64,000 bases of DNA from Nisaea acidiphila. GTDB lineage: Bacteria > Pseudomonadota > Alphaproteobacteria > Thalassobaculales > Thalassobaculaceae. The position numbers and the translations under genes are program-made. The stretch is from the NCBI RefSeq assembly GCF_024662015.1, contig NZ_CP102480.1, positions 3,184,001-3,248,000 of the forward strand. The letters are read 5' to 3'. Positions within the stretch are counted from its first letter, which is position 1, and every line of letters begins with the position of its first letter. Shown one piece after another: positions 57,145 through 64,000 of the stretch. The notes beneath the pieces are model-generated. The model worked only from the letters and a program-made list of their open reading frames with translations. It was not told where the DNA came from and searched no databases.

Positions 57145-57795
57145 CTATTCTGCGAGTTGCCGCAGTTCGGCCAGAGCCATCCGCTTATAGACCTCGACCA
57201 GCTCCCGGCCTTCCCCGGGACCCGCCGCGAGGGCGAGCCGCATGGTGGACTCGCCGAGATGCATGATCAGGAAACAGTTCACGGCGACGCGCTCGGGCTC
57301 GCATCCCGGCGCCACCCGGCACAGCGCCTCCGATAGAACGGCCCCGCTTTCCCGGCTCTTGGCGATTTCCATGTCTCTGAGGGTCTTGTCCGCCTCGGTG
57401 CCCGAACAGATATCCCGGATGACCGGTTCCGCCTGGAACAGCGCGAAATAAACGTCGATGAGTTCGCCCAGTGCGGTGCAAAGATCGTCCGGGGTGCCGG
57501 CCGTCGCCAAACCGTCCTGGATGCATTTGAGGCACTCCGCGCCGTAATGCTCCGCGAGCGCCCTGATGATCGCGCTCTTATCCGGGAAGTACTGGTAAAG
57601 CGAGCCGATCGAGACGTCCGCGAGCCGTGCCACTTCGCTCATCGTCATGGCCTCGCTGCCTTTCTCGGCGATCACCGAGATCGCGCAATTGAGCATCTGC
57701 TCGACCCTCGCTCGGCTACGCGCCTGGCTCGGCATGCGCCGGAGCGAGATGTTCTCCAGCGTTACTTTTGAGAAGTCCGGCAGTTCTTTCGACAT
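57145..57795 (-). CDS. TetR-family transcription regulator
   Basis: 216 residues. The N-terminal helix-turn-helix is EKGSEAMTMSEVARLADVSIGSLYQYFPDKSA in part, preceded by RSRARVEQMLNCAISVIAEK. The C-terminal ligand domain is alpha-helical with no recognised class. ATG 57795 has GGGAG upstream. It is divergent from the NmrA-like gene, which it probably regulates. Confidence 0.9.
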   Translation of the reverse strand: MSKELPDFSKVTLENISLRRMPSQARSRARVEQMLNCAISVIAEKGSEAMTMSEVARLADVSIGSLYQYFPDKSAIIRALAEHYGAECLKCIQDGLATAGTPDDLCTALGELIDVYFALFQAEPVIRDICSGTEADKTLRDMEIAKSRESGAVLSEALCRVAPGCEPERVAVNCFLIMHLGESTMRLALAAGPGEGRELVEVYKRMALAELRQLAE

Positions 57796-57846
57796 GACCA
57801 CTCCCTGAACGGCCAGCACATCAGAGCAAATTTCGTTGACTCGGTA

Positions 57847-57892
57847 AATGTGAGAGTTTATCAGATTTTAAAATATGAGGAATGCTCACATT
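57847..57892. promoter_or_regulatory. Wide inverted repeat in the TetR-NmrA gap
   Basis: AATGTGAG (57847-57854) and CTCACATT (57885-57892) are perfect inverted arms 30 bases apart, flanking an AT-rich centre. A possible -35 (TTGACT) lies just upstream, near 57836. It may be a TetR operator or two half sites for looping; the wide spacer is unusual for TetR. Confidence 0.45.
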
Positions 57893-57904
57893 ATGGAGGT
57901 CGAG

Positions 57905-58759
57905 ATGAAGACAGGCATCGATGAAGCGCCGGCGCTGATCATTGGCGGGACCGGGAAGACGGGGCACCGGGTGGTCAAGGGATTGATCGAAAGAGGATAC
58001 CCGGTCCGGATCGGGTCGCGGAACGCGGCGCTGCCGTTTGACTGGAACGCGCCGGAAACCTGGGCGCCCGCGGTTGCCGGAACGGCGGCCGTGTACATCA
58101 CCTATCAGCCCGACCTAGCGGTACCGGGCGCCGTCGACGTGATCCGGGATTTCGCGGCCGTCGCACTCGCGGAAGGGGTGACCCGACTGGTTCTGCTTTC
58201 CGGCCGCGGAGAGCCCGAGGCCGAAGAGGCGGAACAGGCCCTGATCGAATCCGGCGCCGATTGGACGATCATACGTGCAAGCTGGTTCATGCAGAATTTC
58301 TGCGAGACTTTCCTTTACGACGCGCTGAAGACGGGGGAACTGGCTCTGCCGGTAAACTCCGTCAAGGAGCCGTTCGTCGATGTGGAGGATATCGCCGCCG
58401 TTGCGGTCGCAGCCCTGACGATGCCGGGGCATTCGGGCAAGCTCTATGAAGTGACGGGCCCCGATCTTCTCAGTTTCGAGGAAGCGGTCTCGGCGATTTC
58501 GGAAGCAGCGGGACGGCGGATCGGTTTCAGGCGGGTATCTCCGGACGACTATGCGGGGATGCTTCGCGGTGCGGGCGTCTCGCCGGAAGAGATTTCGTTA
58601 TTGCTCTATCTCTTCACCACCGTACTCGACGGGCGGAATGCCAATTCGACCGACGGTGTCCGTCAGGCCCTCGGGCGGGAACCGGGAAGCTTCGCGGGCT
58701 ATGTGTCGCGAACAGCCATGAGAGGTGTCTGGTCGGAACCGCAGCAGGCGATCGCTTAG
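57905..58759 (+). CDS. NmrA/NAD(P)-binding Rossmann-fold protein
   Basis: 284 residues. The start APALIIGGTGKTGHRVVKGL is the NAD(P)-binding glycine loop of the NmrA/QOR2-like group. DWTIIRASWFMQNFCETF and VDVEDIAAVAVAALTMPGHS are family marks. Quinone oxidoreductase or redox-sensing functions are known; the substrate here is not. ATG 57905 has GGAGG at 57895-57899. Confidence 0.88.
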   Translation: MKTGIDEAPALIIGGTGKTGHRVVKGLIERGYPVRIGSRNAALPFDWNAPETWAPAVAGTAAVYITYQPDLAVPGAVDVIRDFAAVALAEGVTRLVLLSGRGEPEAEEAEQALIESGADWTIIRASWFMQNFCETFLYDALKTGELALPVNSVKEPFVDVEDIAAVAVAALTMPGHSGKLYEVTGPDLLSFEEAVSAISEAAGRRIGFRRVSPDDYAGMLRGAGVSPEEISLLLYLFTTVLDGRNANSTDGVRQALGREPGSFAGYVSRTAMRGVWSEPQQAIA

Positions 58760-58847
58760 GCCGGGTCTCGGAAAGACCGGCGGATAGTTGCCGGCCGTCG
58801 CGGGTTTTTCATTTGCCGTGCGCCGGAATAGGCGCACATTTCATGGC

Positions 58848-59891
58848 ATGATCATCCCGCGTCTTTTGAGCGTCGCGACCGCGGTGCCCCGTCACCGCCT
58901 GAGACAGGGCGAGGCTCTCGCCCACGCCCGCCGGATATTCGAGGAGCGCGCGCCGGCCTTCGCGCGGCTGGCGCCGGTCTATGGCAATGCCGGTGTCGAG
59001 ACCCGCTATCTGTCCGTTCCTCTCGACTGGTTCGGGAAGCCGCGCAGCTGGAAAGAGGCGAACGCGATCTATCTCGGGACGGCGGAGAAACTCCTCGCCG
59101 AAGCGGCGGGGCGGGCGTTGGAACGCGCCGGTCTCGATCCGGGAGATGTCGACACGCTGGTGACCGTTTCCAGCACCGGGATCGCCACGCCGAGCCTGGA
59201 TGCGAGGTTGCTCCGGCGGGTCGGGTTCCGTGACGACGTGAAGCGGGTGCCGCTCTTCGGTTTCGGATGCGCGGGTGGCGTCCTCGGGCTCGGGCGGGCG
59301 GCCCAGTTGGCGGCGGCCCGGGAGGGCGAGACCGTGCTTCTCGTCGTGGTCGAGCTCTGCAGCCTGACTTTCCGATGGCGCGATACCGGCAAGTCGAACC
59401 AGGTGGCGACCGCGCTGTTCGGCGACGGCGCGGCGGCGGCGGTGCTACGCGGCGGAGGGCGGGGGACCTGTGTTAAGGCATGGGGCGAGCACACTTGGCC
59501 GGACTCGCTCGACGTGATGGGCTGGTCGGTCGAGGAGGACGGTTTCGGCGTGATCTTCAGCCCGCAGATCCCGGAGATCGTCCGCACCGGCATGCGGGCG
59601 GAAACCGACCGGTTTCTCGCCTCCCACGGTCTCGGGCTTCCGGATATCACCCGCTTCGCCTGTCATCCGGGCGGCGCGAAGGTGGCGGCGGCACTGGAAG
59701 AGGCTTATGGATTGCCGGAAGGCGGTCTTGAGACCTCCAGAGCGGTGCTTCGCGACTACGGCAACATGTCGGCGGCGACGGTGCTGTTCGTTCTCGACCG
59801 CATGCTCGATGCGGGCGTGCAGGGAGAGACGGTCCTGCTGCAGGCGCTCGGTCCCGGTTTCACGACCGGATTTGTTGTTCTGGAAGGTTAG
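58848..59891 (+). CDS. Type III polyketide synthase
   Basis: 347 residues, thiolase fold. The catalytic triad is Cys141 (FGFGCAGGVLGL), His273 (ACHPGGAK) and Asn306 (YGNMSAAT). FGDGAAAAVL and the C-terminal ALGPGFTTGF are family features. Bacterial members use a fatty acyl starter and malonyl-CoA to make alkylpyrones or alkylresorcinols. The next gene is an ICMT-type methyltransferase, the same pairing as bpsA-bpsB of Bacillus. Product unknown. Confidence 0.92.
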   Translation: MIIPRLLSVATAVPRHRLRQGEALAHARRIFEERAPAFARLAPVYGNAGVETRYLSVPLDWFGKPRSWKEANAIYLGTAEKLLAEAAGRALERAGLDPGDVDTLVTVSSTGIATPSLDARLLRRVGFRDDVKRVPLFGFGCAGGVLGLGRAAQLAAAREGETVLLVVVELCSLTFRWRDTGKSNQVATALFGDGAAAAVLRGGGRGTCVKAWGEHTWPDSLDVMGWSVEEDGFGVIFSPQIPEIVRTGMRAETDRFLASHGLGLPDITRFACHPGGAKVAAALEEAYGLPEGGLETSRAVLRDYGNMSAATVLFVLDRMLDAGVQGETVLLQALGPGFTTGFVVLEG

Positions 59892-59900
59892 GCGGCTATC

Positions 59901-60401
59901 GTGGATATGGGCTGGGCGCAATGGACGGTTCTCGCGGTGGCCCTGCTCCGGGTGGCCGAACTTGCGCATGCGCGGCGCAACCTGAAACGCTTGCTCGGTG
60001 CCGGCGGCGAGGAACGGCATCCCGGCCATTATCCTTTCTTCGTTCTTCTGCATGGCTCCTGGCTTCTGGCCTTGTTTTTTCTCGTGCACCCGGCGCGCCC
60101 GCCGGAGCCGGTCCTGATGACGTTGTTCGTATCCCTGCAGTTTGTTCGGCTTTGGATCATCCGCTCGCTCGGGCGCTACTGGACGACGCGGATCGTCACC
60201 CTTCCCGGGACTCCGCTGATCCGCACGGGGCCCTATCGCTGGATCCGGCATCCGAACTACCTGTTGGTCGCCGTCGAAATTCCGCTTTTGCCGCTTACCT
60301 TCGGGGCGTGGGACCTGGCCCTGCTTTTCGCCTTCGCGAACCTCGTTCTGCTCGCCTACCGGATCCGCGCCGAGGAGAGCGTTCTGGCCGAGCGGCGCTG
60401 A
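59901..60401 (+). CDS. ICMT-family (isoprenylcysteine carboxyl methyltransferase-like) methyltransferase
   Basis: 166 residues with four to five transmembrane helices and the ICMT end GTPLIRTGPYRWIRHPNYLL, the S-adenosylmethionine site. In Bacillus the BpsB protein of this family O-methylates alkylpyrones made by the partner polyketide synthase. The gap to that gene is nine bases, so the two are cotranscribed. Starts at GTG 59901; ATG 59907 also possible. Confidence 0.88.
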   Translation: MDMGWAQWTVLAVALLRVAELAHARRNLKRLLGAGGEERHPGHYPFFVLLHGSWLLALFFLVHPARPPEPVLMTLFVSLQFVRLWIIRSLGRYWTTRIVTLPGTPLIRTGPYRWIRHPNYLLVAVEIPLLPLTFGAWDLALLFAFANLVLLAYRIRAEESVLAERR

Positions 60402-60475
60402 CCCGAAGAGGTCTCTTCAAGGCACTGTACCATTGAGTTTCCAGGGCTTTTCGAGGACCGCTCATTGGCGATATC

Positions 60476-60497
60476 GCGACATAAACGAGTGTGTCGC
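60476..60497. promoter_or_regulatory. Inverted repeat upstream of the GNAT-like gene
   Basis: GCGACA (60476-60481) and TGTCGC (60492-60497) are perfect six-base arms with a ten-base spacer, 40-60 bases before the start at 60537. A regulator site is possible; the arms are short. Confidence 0.35.
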
Positions 60498-60536
60498 ACA
60501 TGCTATGGTGCCTTCTGTCAGCAAAGGAGACTCGGC

Positions 60537-61298
60537 ATGTTAAACAAAATCGATACTGCGCGTTCCTACTACCGCGAGACCATGTCTCTCTTGGTCCGTT
60601 CCGGCTATCGTATCTCGATCGAGAACGACATGGGGGAGTGGAAACACATCATGCAGACCGCGCCGGCGACGACCGCGGTCTCAAGCATGTTCGACCCCGC
60701 AAAAGCGGAATTTCTGCCGGGAGACGCATTCTGGCTCCGGGTATCTAACAAGAACGCGCAAACTGTGGCGATCATCTGCGACCGCTTGATCGAAACGGAG
60801 GATTTCGTTGGTTTCGTCGAGGGGACCGGCATGTTCGCGGCACCTTACGAGCGGCACGAACTCGGCACCCGGTTGACGGGTAAGATTGGCCATGCGGGCG
60901 GCCTCTGGGTCCACCCGAAAGCCCGTAAAACCGGTCTTTCCTGGGTGCTCCCCAGGCTTGTGCGCGCCCTTTCCGTAATGCATTGGGGGGTCGACCGCCA
61001 TTGCGGGATCATCCTGACCGGGCTTGCGAATGCGGGCTTCGCCAACCGGATTTATGGATTTTCCCGGTCCTGGCTCGCGCTGTCAGGTGCTTTCCGACCG
61101 ACCGGACAGGCGGATGGGCTGTTCGTTATCGACATCAATGCCGACGAGATCGCTGGGCAGCAGGCCTTCGAACTCGAAAGTATTATGGATAACCGCGCAC
61201 AGAATCTTGTCGACGTCGCGACCATTGGAAGAGAGCGGCATCACCAGCCTGCGGTACGCGAACCACTCGCCGCCGGCGCTGGCGTGAATTTCGGATAG
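60537..61298 (+). CDS. GNAT-like protein of unknown function
   Basis: 253 residues, not firmly recognised. The middle (GGLWVHPKARKTGLSWVLPR and CGIILTGLANAGFANRIYGF) resembles a GNAT acetyl-CoA loop and strand, but the match is distant. AAAGGAG supports ATG 60537. The last 216 bases are antisense to the PAS-like gene ending at 61083, an unusually long overlap. The C-terminal 45 or so residues after LFVIDINADEI look like extension beyond the fold. Function unknown. Confidence 0.65.
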   Translation: MLNKIDTARSYYRETMSLLVRSGYRISIENDMGEWKHIMQTAPATTAVSSMFDPAKAEFLPGDAFWLRVSNKNAQTVAIICDRLIETEDFVGFVEGTGMFAAPYERHELGTRLTGKIGHAGGLWVHPKARKTGLSWVLPRLVRALSVMHWGVDRHCGIILTGLANAGFANRIYGFSRSWLALSGAFRPTGQADGLFVIDINADEIAGQQAFELESIMDNRAQNLVDVATIGRERHHQPAVREPLAAGAGVNFG

Positions 61299-61694
61299 GG
61301 AAGTGCGGCCGCGGAAGGCCGCATCCGCATAGAGACGGGCGAGGCTGCTCCAAAGTTTGGGTCCGAGATGTGGGACAGTCTCGCCGAAATACCGCGGTTG
61401 CCCGCCGCCATGGAAGCGCGTGCCGAAACCGAGGCGTTCGAATTCGAAGGTGGCGGGCTCGTCGGATGTCTTCAGGATATGGATGAAAGGCAACACGTCC
61501 GGTGCGCGTTTCGAGACCTCGTTGAAGGAGATGCCCTTCAGGCTCGGCATGCCGGGCTTGCCCGCGCGCGCGGACATGGTGAAGACTTCCGCGAGCTGGT
61601 TATCCGTTCCGAGGCGGAAATCCAGCTGGTCGTAGGAGATGACGACGGCCGGGTCTGTTCCTTGGATTATTTCGAGCTGGTAGGCGGCAGACAT
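61083..61694 (-). CDS. PAS-like (PAS_5-type) protein
   Basis: 203 residues. The middle (SKRAPDVLPFIHILKTSDEP, GFGTRFHGGGQPRYFGE, GRTSLSEIHASAGGEWFAYR) fits the PAS_5 family common in Rhodospirillales. No output domain is attached. The start overlaps the upstream gene's stop (ATGA), and the 3' end overlaps the convergent GNAT-like gene by 216 bases. A sensory role is inferred only. Confidence 0.72.
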   Translation of the reverse strand: MSAAYQLEIIQGTDPAVVISYDQLDFRLGTDNQLAEVFTMSARAGKPGMPSLKGISFNEVSKRAPDVLPFIHILKTSDEPATFEFERLGFGTRFHGGGQPRYFGETVPHLGPKLWSSLARLYADAAFRGRTSLSEIHASAGGEWFAYRRLVMPLSSNGRDVDKILCAVIHNTFEFEGLLPSDLVGIDVDNEQPIRLSGRSEST

Positions 61695-62101
61695 CAGATC
61701 ACGACCGCCAGGCACAGCCCCGCGTTCTGGAACAGGGGGAGCAGCGTTGCGTCCCGCCGTTCCTCGGTTTCGATCTCGTAACGCCGTGCGCCGTCCTCGG
61801 TACCGAGAACATCGCGCTCGATAATATGGATCAGGGTCTCGACGATCTTGGAGCAGACATCCTTGCCATGCATGACGAGTTCCACGCCGTCTTCGACGGT
61901 TTGGAACATGGCGAACTGCGGTCCGAATAGGCTGGGCTCCGCGGCGATCCACTGTTCGACCACACTGCGATCGGGGCAGCGGGCGAGAGGATAGTAAGCG
62001 GCGAGCGCGGCCATCGCGGTTGCGGGAATATCATCCGCAAAATCCGTTTCGCGCCAGAGAACCTGGTGCGGTTGATTTTCGACGAGCCGCAATTGATGCA
62101 T
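61694..62101 (-). CDS. Hypothetical protein coupled to the PAS-like gene
   Basis: 135 residues, not recognised. ATG 62101 is preferred over a TTG at 62128. The protein is compact and mixed alpha/beta (DGVELVMHGKDVCSKIVETL, IIERDVLGTEDGARRYEIET), without signal peptide or membrane segment. It ends in ATGA overlap with the PAS-like gene, so the two are translationally coupled and may act together. Confidence 0.65.
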   Translation of the reverse strand: MHQLRLVENQPHQVLWRETDFADDIPATAMAALAAYYPLARCPDRSVVEQWIAAEPSLFGPQFAMFQTVEDGVELVMHGKDVCSKIVETLIHIIERDVLGTEDGARRYEIETEERRDATLLPLFQNAGLCLAVVI

Positions 62102-62222
62102 TCCAGAAGAGCCTTTTTGGTCAGGCAATGGTTGTTTGTGTGCGTACCTTATGGTGACTCGCGGATGTCTGTCCAGCAGGATTGAGCCTAATTTTTTCAG
62201 GGTTGCTGCAATGCGGCAGAAA

Positions 62223-62248
62223 CCGGGCCGGAGGAGCTTCCGGTCCGG
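62223..62248 (-). terminator. Possible weak terminator after the secreted orphan gene
   Basis: CCGGGCCGGA (62223-62232) and TCCGGTCCGG (62239-62248) pair with one mismatch around a six-base loop. Only TTTCTG follows on the minus strand, so termination would be weak. It lies 45 bases beyond the stop at 62293. Confidence 0.4.
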
Positions 62249-62292
62249 CTGTCATTGACGCAACCGGATGGCCCGTCGGGGCGTTGCCGAAG

Positions 62293-63117
62293 TCAGAATC
62301 CGGCGCTGCCATCCCAGTACTTGTCGTTCAGGATCTTCATCAGTTCGTCGTGACTGTTCTCGAGGCAGCCACGCAACCGCACCTTGTAGCCTTGGTCGCC
62401 GTAAGCCTTGCAGCGGTCATAGGCTTCGCGCGCCTTCTCGATGCCTGCGGGCGAGAAGGCTTTCAGGCTGGTTGGGCTCGCCGCCTTTCCCCAGACCCCG
62501 TCGCGCAATGGCTGTGCGGCGTACCCACCGGCCGGCAGCAGGTTGATCAGACGGGACATCATGGCGCCGGCATCGGCGCGGGGCGAGCCGTTCTCGAAAT
62601 AACCCTCGGCCAGCACCCGCTGCTCGCCATTGGCCGCTTCCAGATCCTTGGCGCTCGGCCGGGCGGCAATGGAAGGCTCGGCGCGCGGCAGCAGGGAGAC
62701 CCGGCGCGGCACGCGGAGCGAGACGGACGCGGCATCCAGCGAGGCGAGGCGGGCCGCGTCCATTGAGATCCGGACGGAGGTATAGGCGCCGGTGCTCTCG
62801 AAATGCAGAAGGCCGGCGGCGGAGAATTCGGCGATGCTGCCGTCGTTCTTGGCCACGACCATGGTGATGTCGCCCTGGCCGGCGGCGTCGTAGACATGGC
62901 CTTCACTCGGCTTCGGGCGCTGTTCCTGCAGGCAGAAGGCGGAGAAGAAACCGCTGCAGGCGCCGTCCGCGCAATCCAGCGGTACCGGGAGCTTGGTCGC
63001 GACGAGGCCGAGCACCTGCGGAAGTTCGGCCGTCTTCGCGGCCGCACGGGTTTCCGCCGTGCCGAATCCTGCCAGAAGGCCGGCGGTAAGGGTGAGGGAC
63101 GCAATCTGACGGAACAT
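62293..63117 (-). CDS. Exported hypothetical protein
   Basis: 274 residues. A signal peptide (1 to about 26) is followed by a domain I do not recognise, with cysteines at LDCADGACSGFFSAFC and a later pair (RCKAYGDQGYKVRLRGC). AGGAGG about nine bases upstream of ATG 63117 supports the start; the longer upstream frame is antisense to the mttB-like gene. Periplasmic or secreted location is inferred. Confidence 0.75.
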   Translation of the reverse strand: MFRQIASLTLTAGLLAGFGTAETRAAAKTAELPQVLGLVATKLPVPLDCADGACSGFFSAFCLQEQRPKPSEGHVYDAAGQGDITMVVAKNDGSIAEFSAAGLLHFESTGAYTSVRISMDAARLASLDAASVSLRVPRRVSLLPRAEPSIAARPSAKDLEAANGEQRVLAEGYFENGSPRADAGAMMSRLINLLPAGGYAAQPLRDGVWGKAASPTSLKAFSPAGIEKAREAYDRCKAYGDQGYKVRLRGCLENSHDELMKILNDKYWDGSAGF

Positions 63118-63369
63118 GGGGCATTTCCTCCTGTTCGGGCCGGATTGGCGCGCCGGAGCGGCGCGGGTTTCCGGCTTTTGCGTTTGACCCAGCTTCTCAC
63201 CGCCGGACCTTCGGTTCAATGGCGAAGCGCAGCCCCTCGCAGCTTGGTGAAGTGGCCGAATTTGCCTGATCTTGGTCAAAGTCCGACAGGGAGTGACGCG
63301 CATTAGAAAGTTCGTGCCTCCAATCGTGATCATATCGGCTGAACAAAGTGTCTTCTGGAGGAAGCCGAG

Positions 63370-64000
63370 ATGGCCGCTGCACCGGATCTCGAAGTGACTG
63401 GAACCGAGGCCGCTCCGGCCGAGGGACGTGGACGCCGCGGGCGCGGCGGAGGCGGCGGACGCGAGGCGCGCCGGGCACTCCGCGCGAGGCCGAGCCAGGT
63501 CCAGGCGCCCTACATCACGCGCAACGTGCCGGTCTACGAGATCCTGAGCGAGGAAGCGCTTGAGATCATCGAGGCCAATGCCGACACCATCATGGAAGAG
63601 ATCGGCATCGAGTTTCAGGATGACGAGGAGGCGCTCGCCCTCTGGCGCGACGCCGGCGCGGACGTCCGGGGCACGCGCGTCCATATCCCGCGCGGCCTCG
63701 CCCGCAAGCTGGCGGAGACCGCACCCTCGAGCTTCACCCAGCATGCCCGCAACCCGGCCCGTTCGGTCGAGGTCGGCGGCAAGAACACGATTTTCGCCCC
63801 GGTCTACGGCCCGCCCTTCGTCAGCGATGTCGATGGCGGCCGGCGCTATGCGACGATCGAGGACTTCCAGAATTTCGTGAAGCTGACCTACATGCTGCCG
63901 TCGCTGCACCATAGCGGCGGCACGGTGTGCGAGCCGGTCGATCTGCCCGTGAACAAGCGGCATTTCGACATGGTCTATGCCCACATGAAATACAGCGACA
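63370..64000 (+). CDS. MttB-family (non-pyrrolysine) methyltransferase, 5' part
   Basis: 210 residues before the window ends, so the gene is incomplete at 3'. After a glycine/arginine-rich start (residues about 18-35) it reads APYITRNVPVYEILSEEALE, ADTIMEEIGIEFQDDEEALA and FAPVYGPPFVSDVDGGRRYA, typical of the MttB superfamily. Members without pyrrolysine include the glycine betaine methyltransferase MtgB. Whether this copy has pyrrolysine cannot be seen, as that part lies beyond the window. A GGAG precedes ATG 63370. Confidence 0.88.
   Translation, partial: MAAAPDLEVTGTEAAPAEGRGRRGRGGGGGREARRALRARPSQVQAPYITRNVPVYEILSEEALEIIEANADTIMEEIGIEFQDDEEALALWRDAGADVRGTRVHIPRGLARKLAETAPSSFTQHARNPARSVEVGGKNTIFAPVYGPPFVSDVDGGRRYATIEDFQNFVKLTYMLPSLHHSGGTVCEPVDLPVNKRHFDMVYAHMKYSD

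Noticed and set aside
58777-58809. CCGGC/GCCGG hairpin and TTTTT after the NmrA-like gene
   Set aside because: The stem is only five pairs and the T run is ten bases further on; too weak for a terminator.

Overview
The window comes from a high-GC alphaproteobacterium. I infer the Rhodospirillales or a close relative, because it carries the alphaproteobacterial gene run rplQ, Deg protease, rarA, crcB, rluC-type synthase, HAD phosphatase, ATP12 chaperone and propionyl-CoA carboxylase beta, a short-lid adenylate kinase, and one-carbon genes (dimethylglycine-dehydrogenase-like and MttB-like) common in marine members. The genus cannot be fixed from the sequence alone. No tRNA, rRNA, CRISPR array, transposase or prophage gene was seen; this is chromosomal core with accessory patches.

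Layout. 1-6115: S10/spc ribosomal operon from the 3' part of rplN through secY and adk. secY carries a one-base insertion that splits its reading frame. 6146-8734: alpha operon (rpsM, rpsK, rpoA, rplQ) with its own strong promoter and structured leaders, closed by a terminator. 8808-22566: quality control and housekeeping (TPR-like orphan, Deg protease, RarA, DUF429-like protein, CrcB, RluC-type synthase, HAD phosphatase, AsmA, ATP12, PccB, histone-deacetylase-like amidohydrolase). 22563-27771, mainly minus strand: two tandem DUF1194 proteins, ThpR, an aldo/keto reductase, a secreted thaumatin-like protein and a TesA-type esterase, the last divergent from a YbbA/YbbP-type ABC exporter (27878-31137).

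31225-38638: PhzF-like protein; an Ohr/OhrR peroxide pair with two operator palindromes; a small exported protein; an operon of PepSY protein, cytochrome b and a membrane-anchored LuxR regulator; a YbaK editing protein; and an OmpR-type response regulator and histidine kinase followed by an RTX protein whose upstream region has 11-bp-phased boxes. 38818-43545: glycine cleavage operon gcvT-gcvH-gcvP under a tandem glycine riboswitch; gcvT contains a sharp block of atypical codon use. 43702-51277: small accessory genes, then ispH, thrB, rnhA and an MFS transporter in one run.

51482-64000: a dimethylglycine/sarcosine dehydrogenase-like flavoprotein, a 990-residue DUF4347-RTX protein, a divergent TetR/NmrA pair, a type III polyketide synthase with an ICMT-type methyltransferase (bpsA-bpsB-like), an unusual convergent overlap between a GNAT-like gene and a PAS-like two-gene unit, a secreted orphan, and the 5' part of an MttB-family methyltransferase. 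Together gcvTHP, the dehydrogenase and MttB suggest demethylation of methylated amines or betaines feeding C1 units into tetrahydrofolate.
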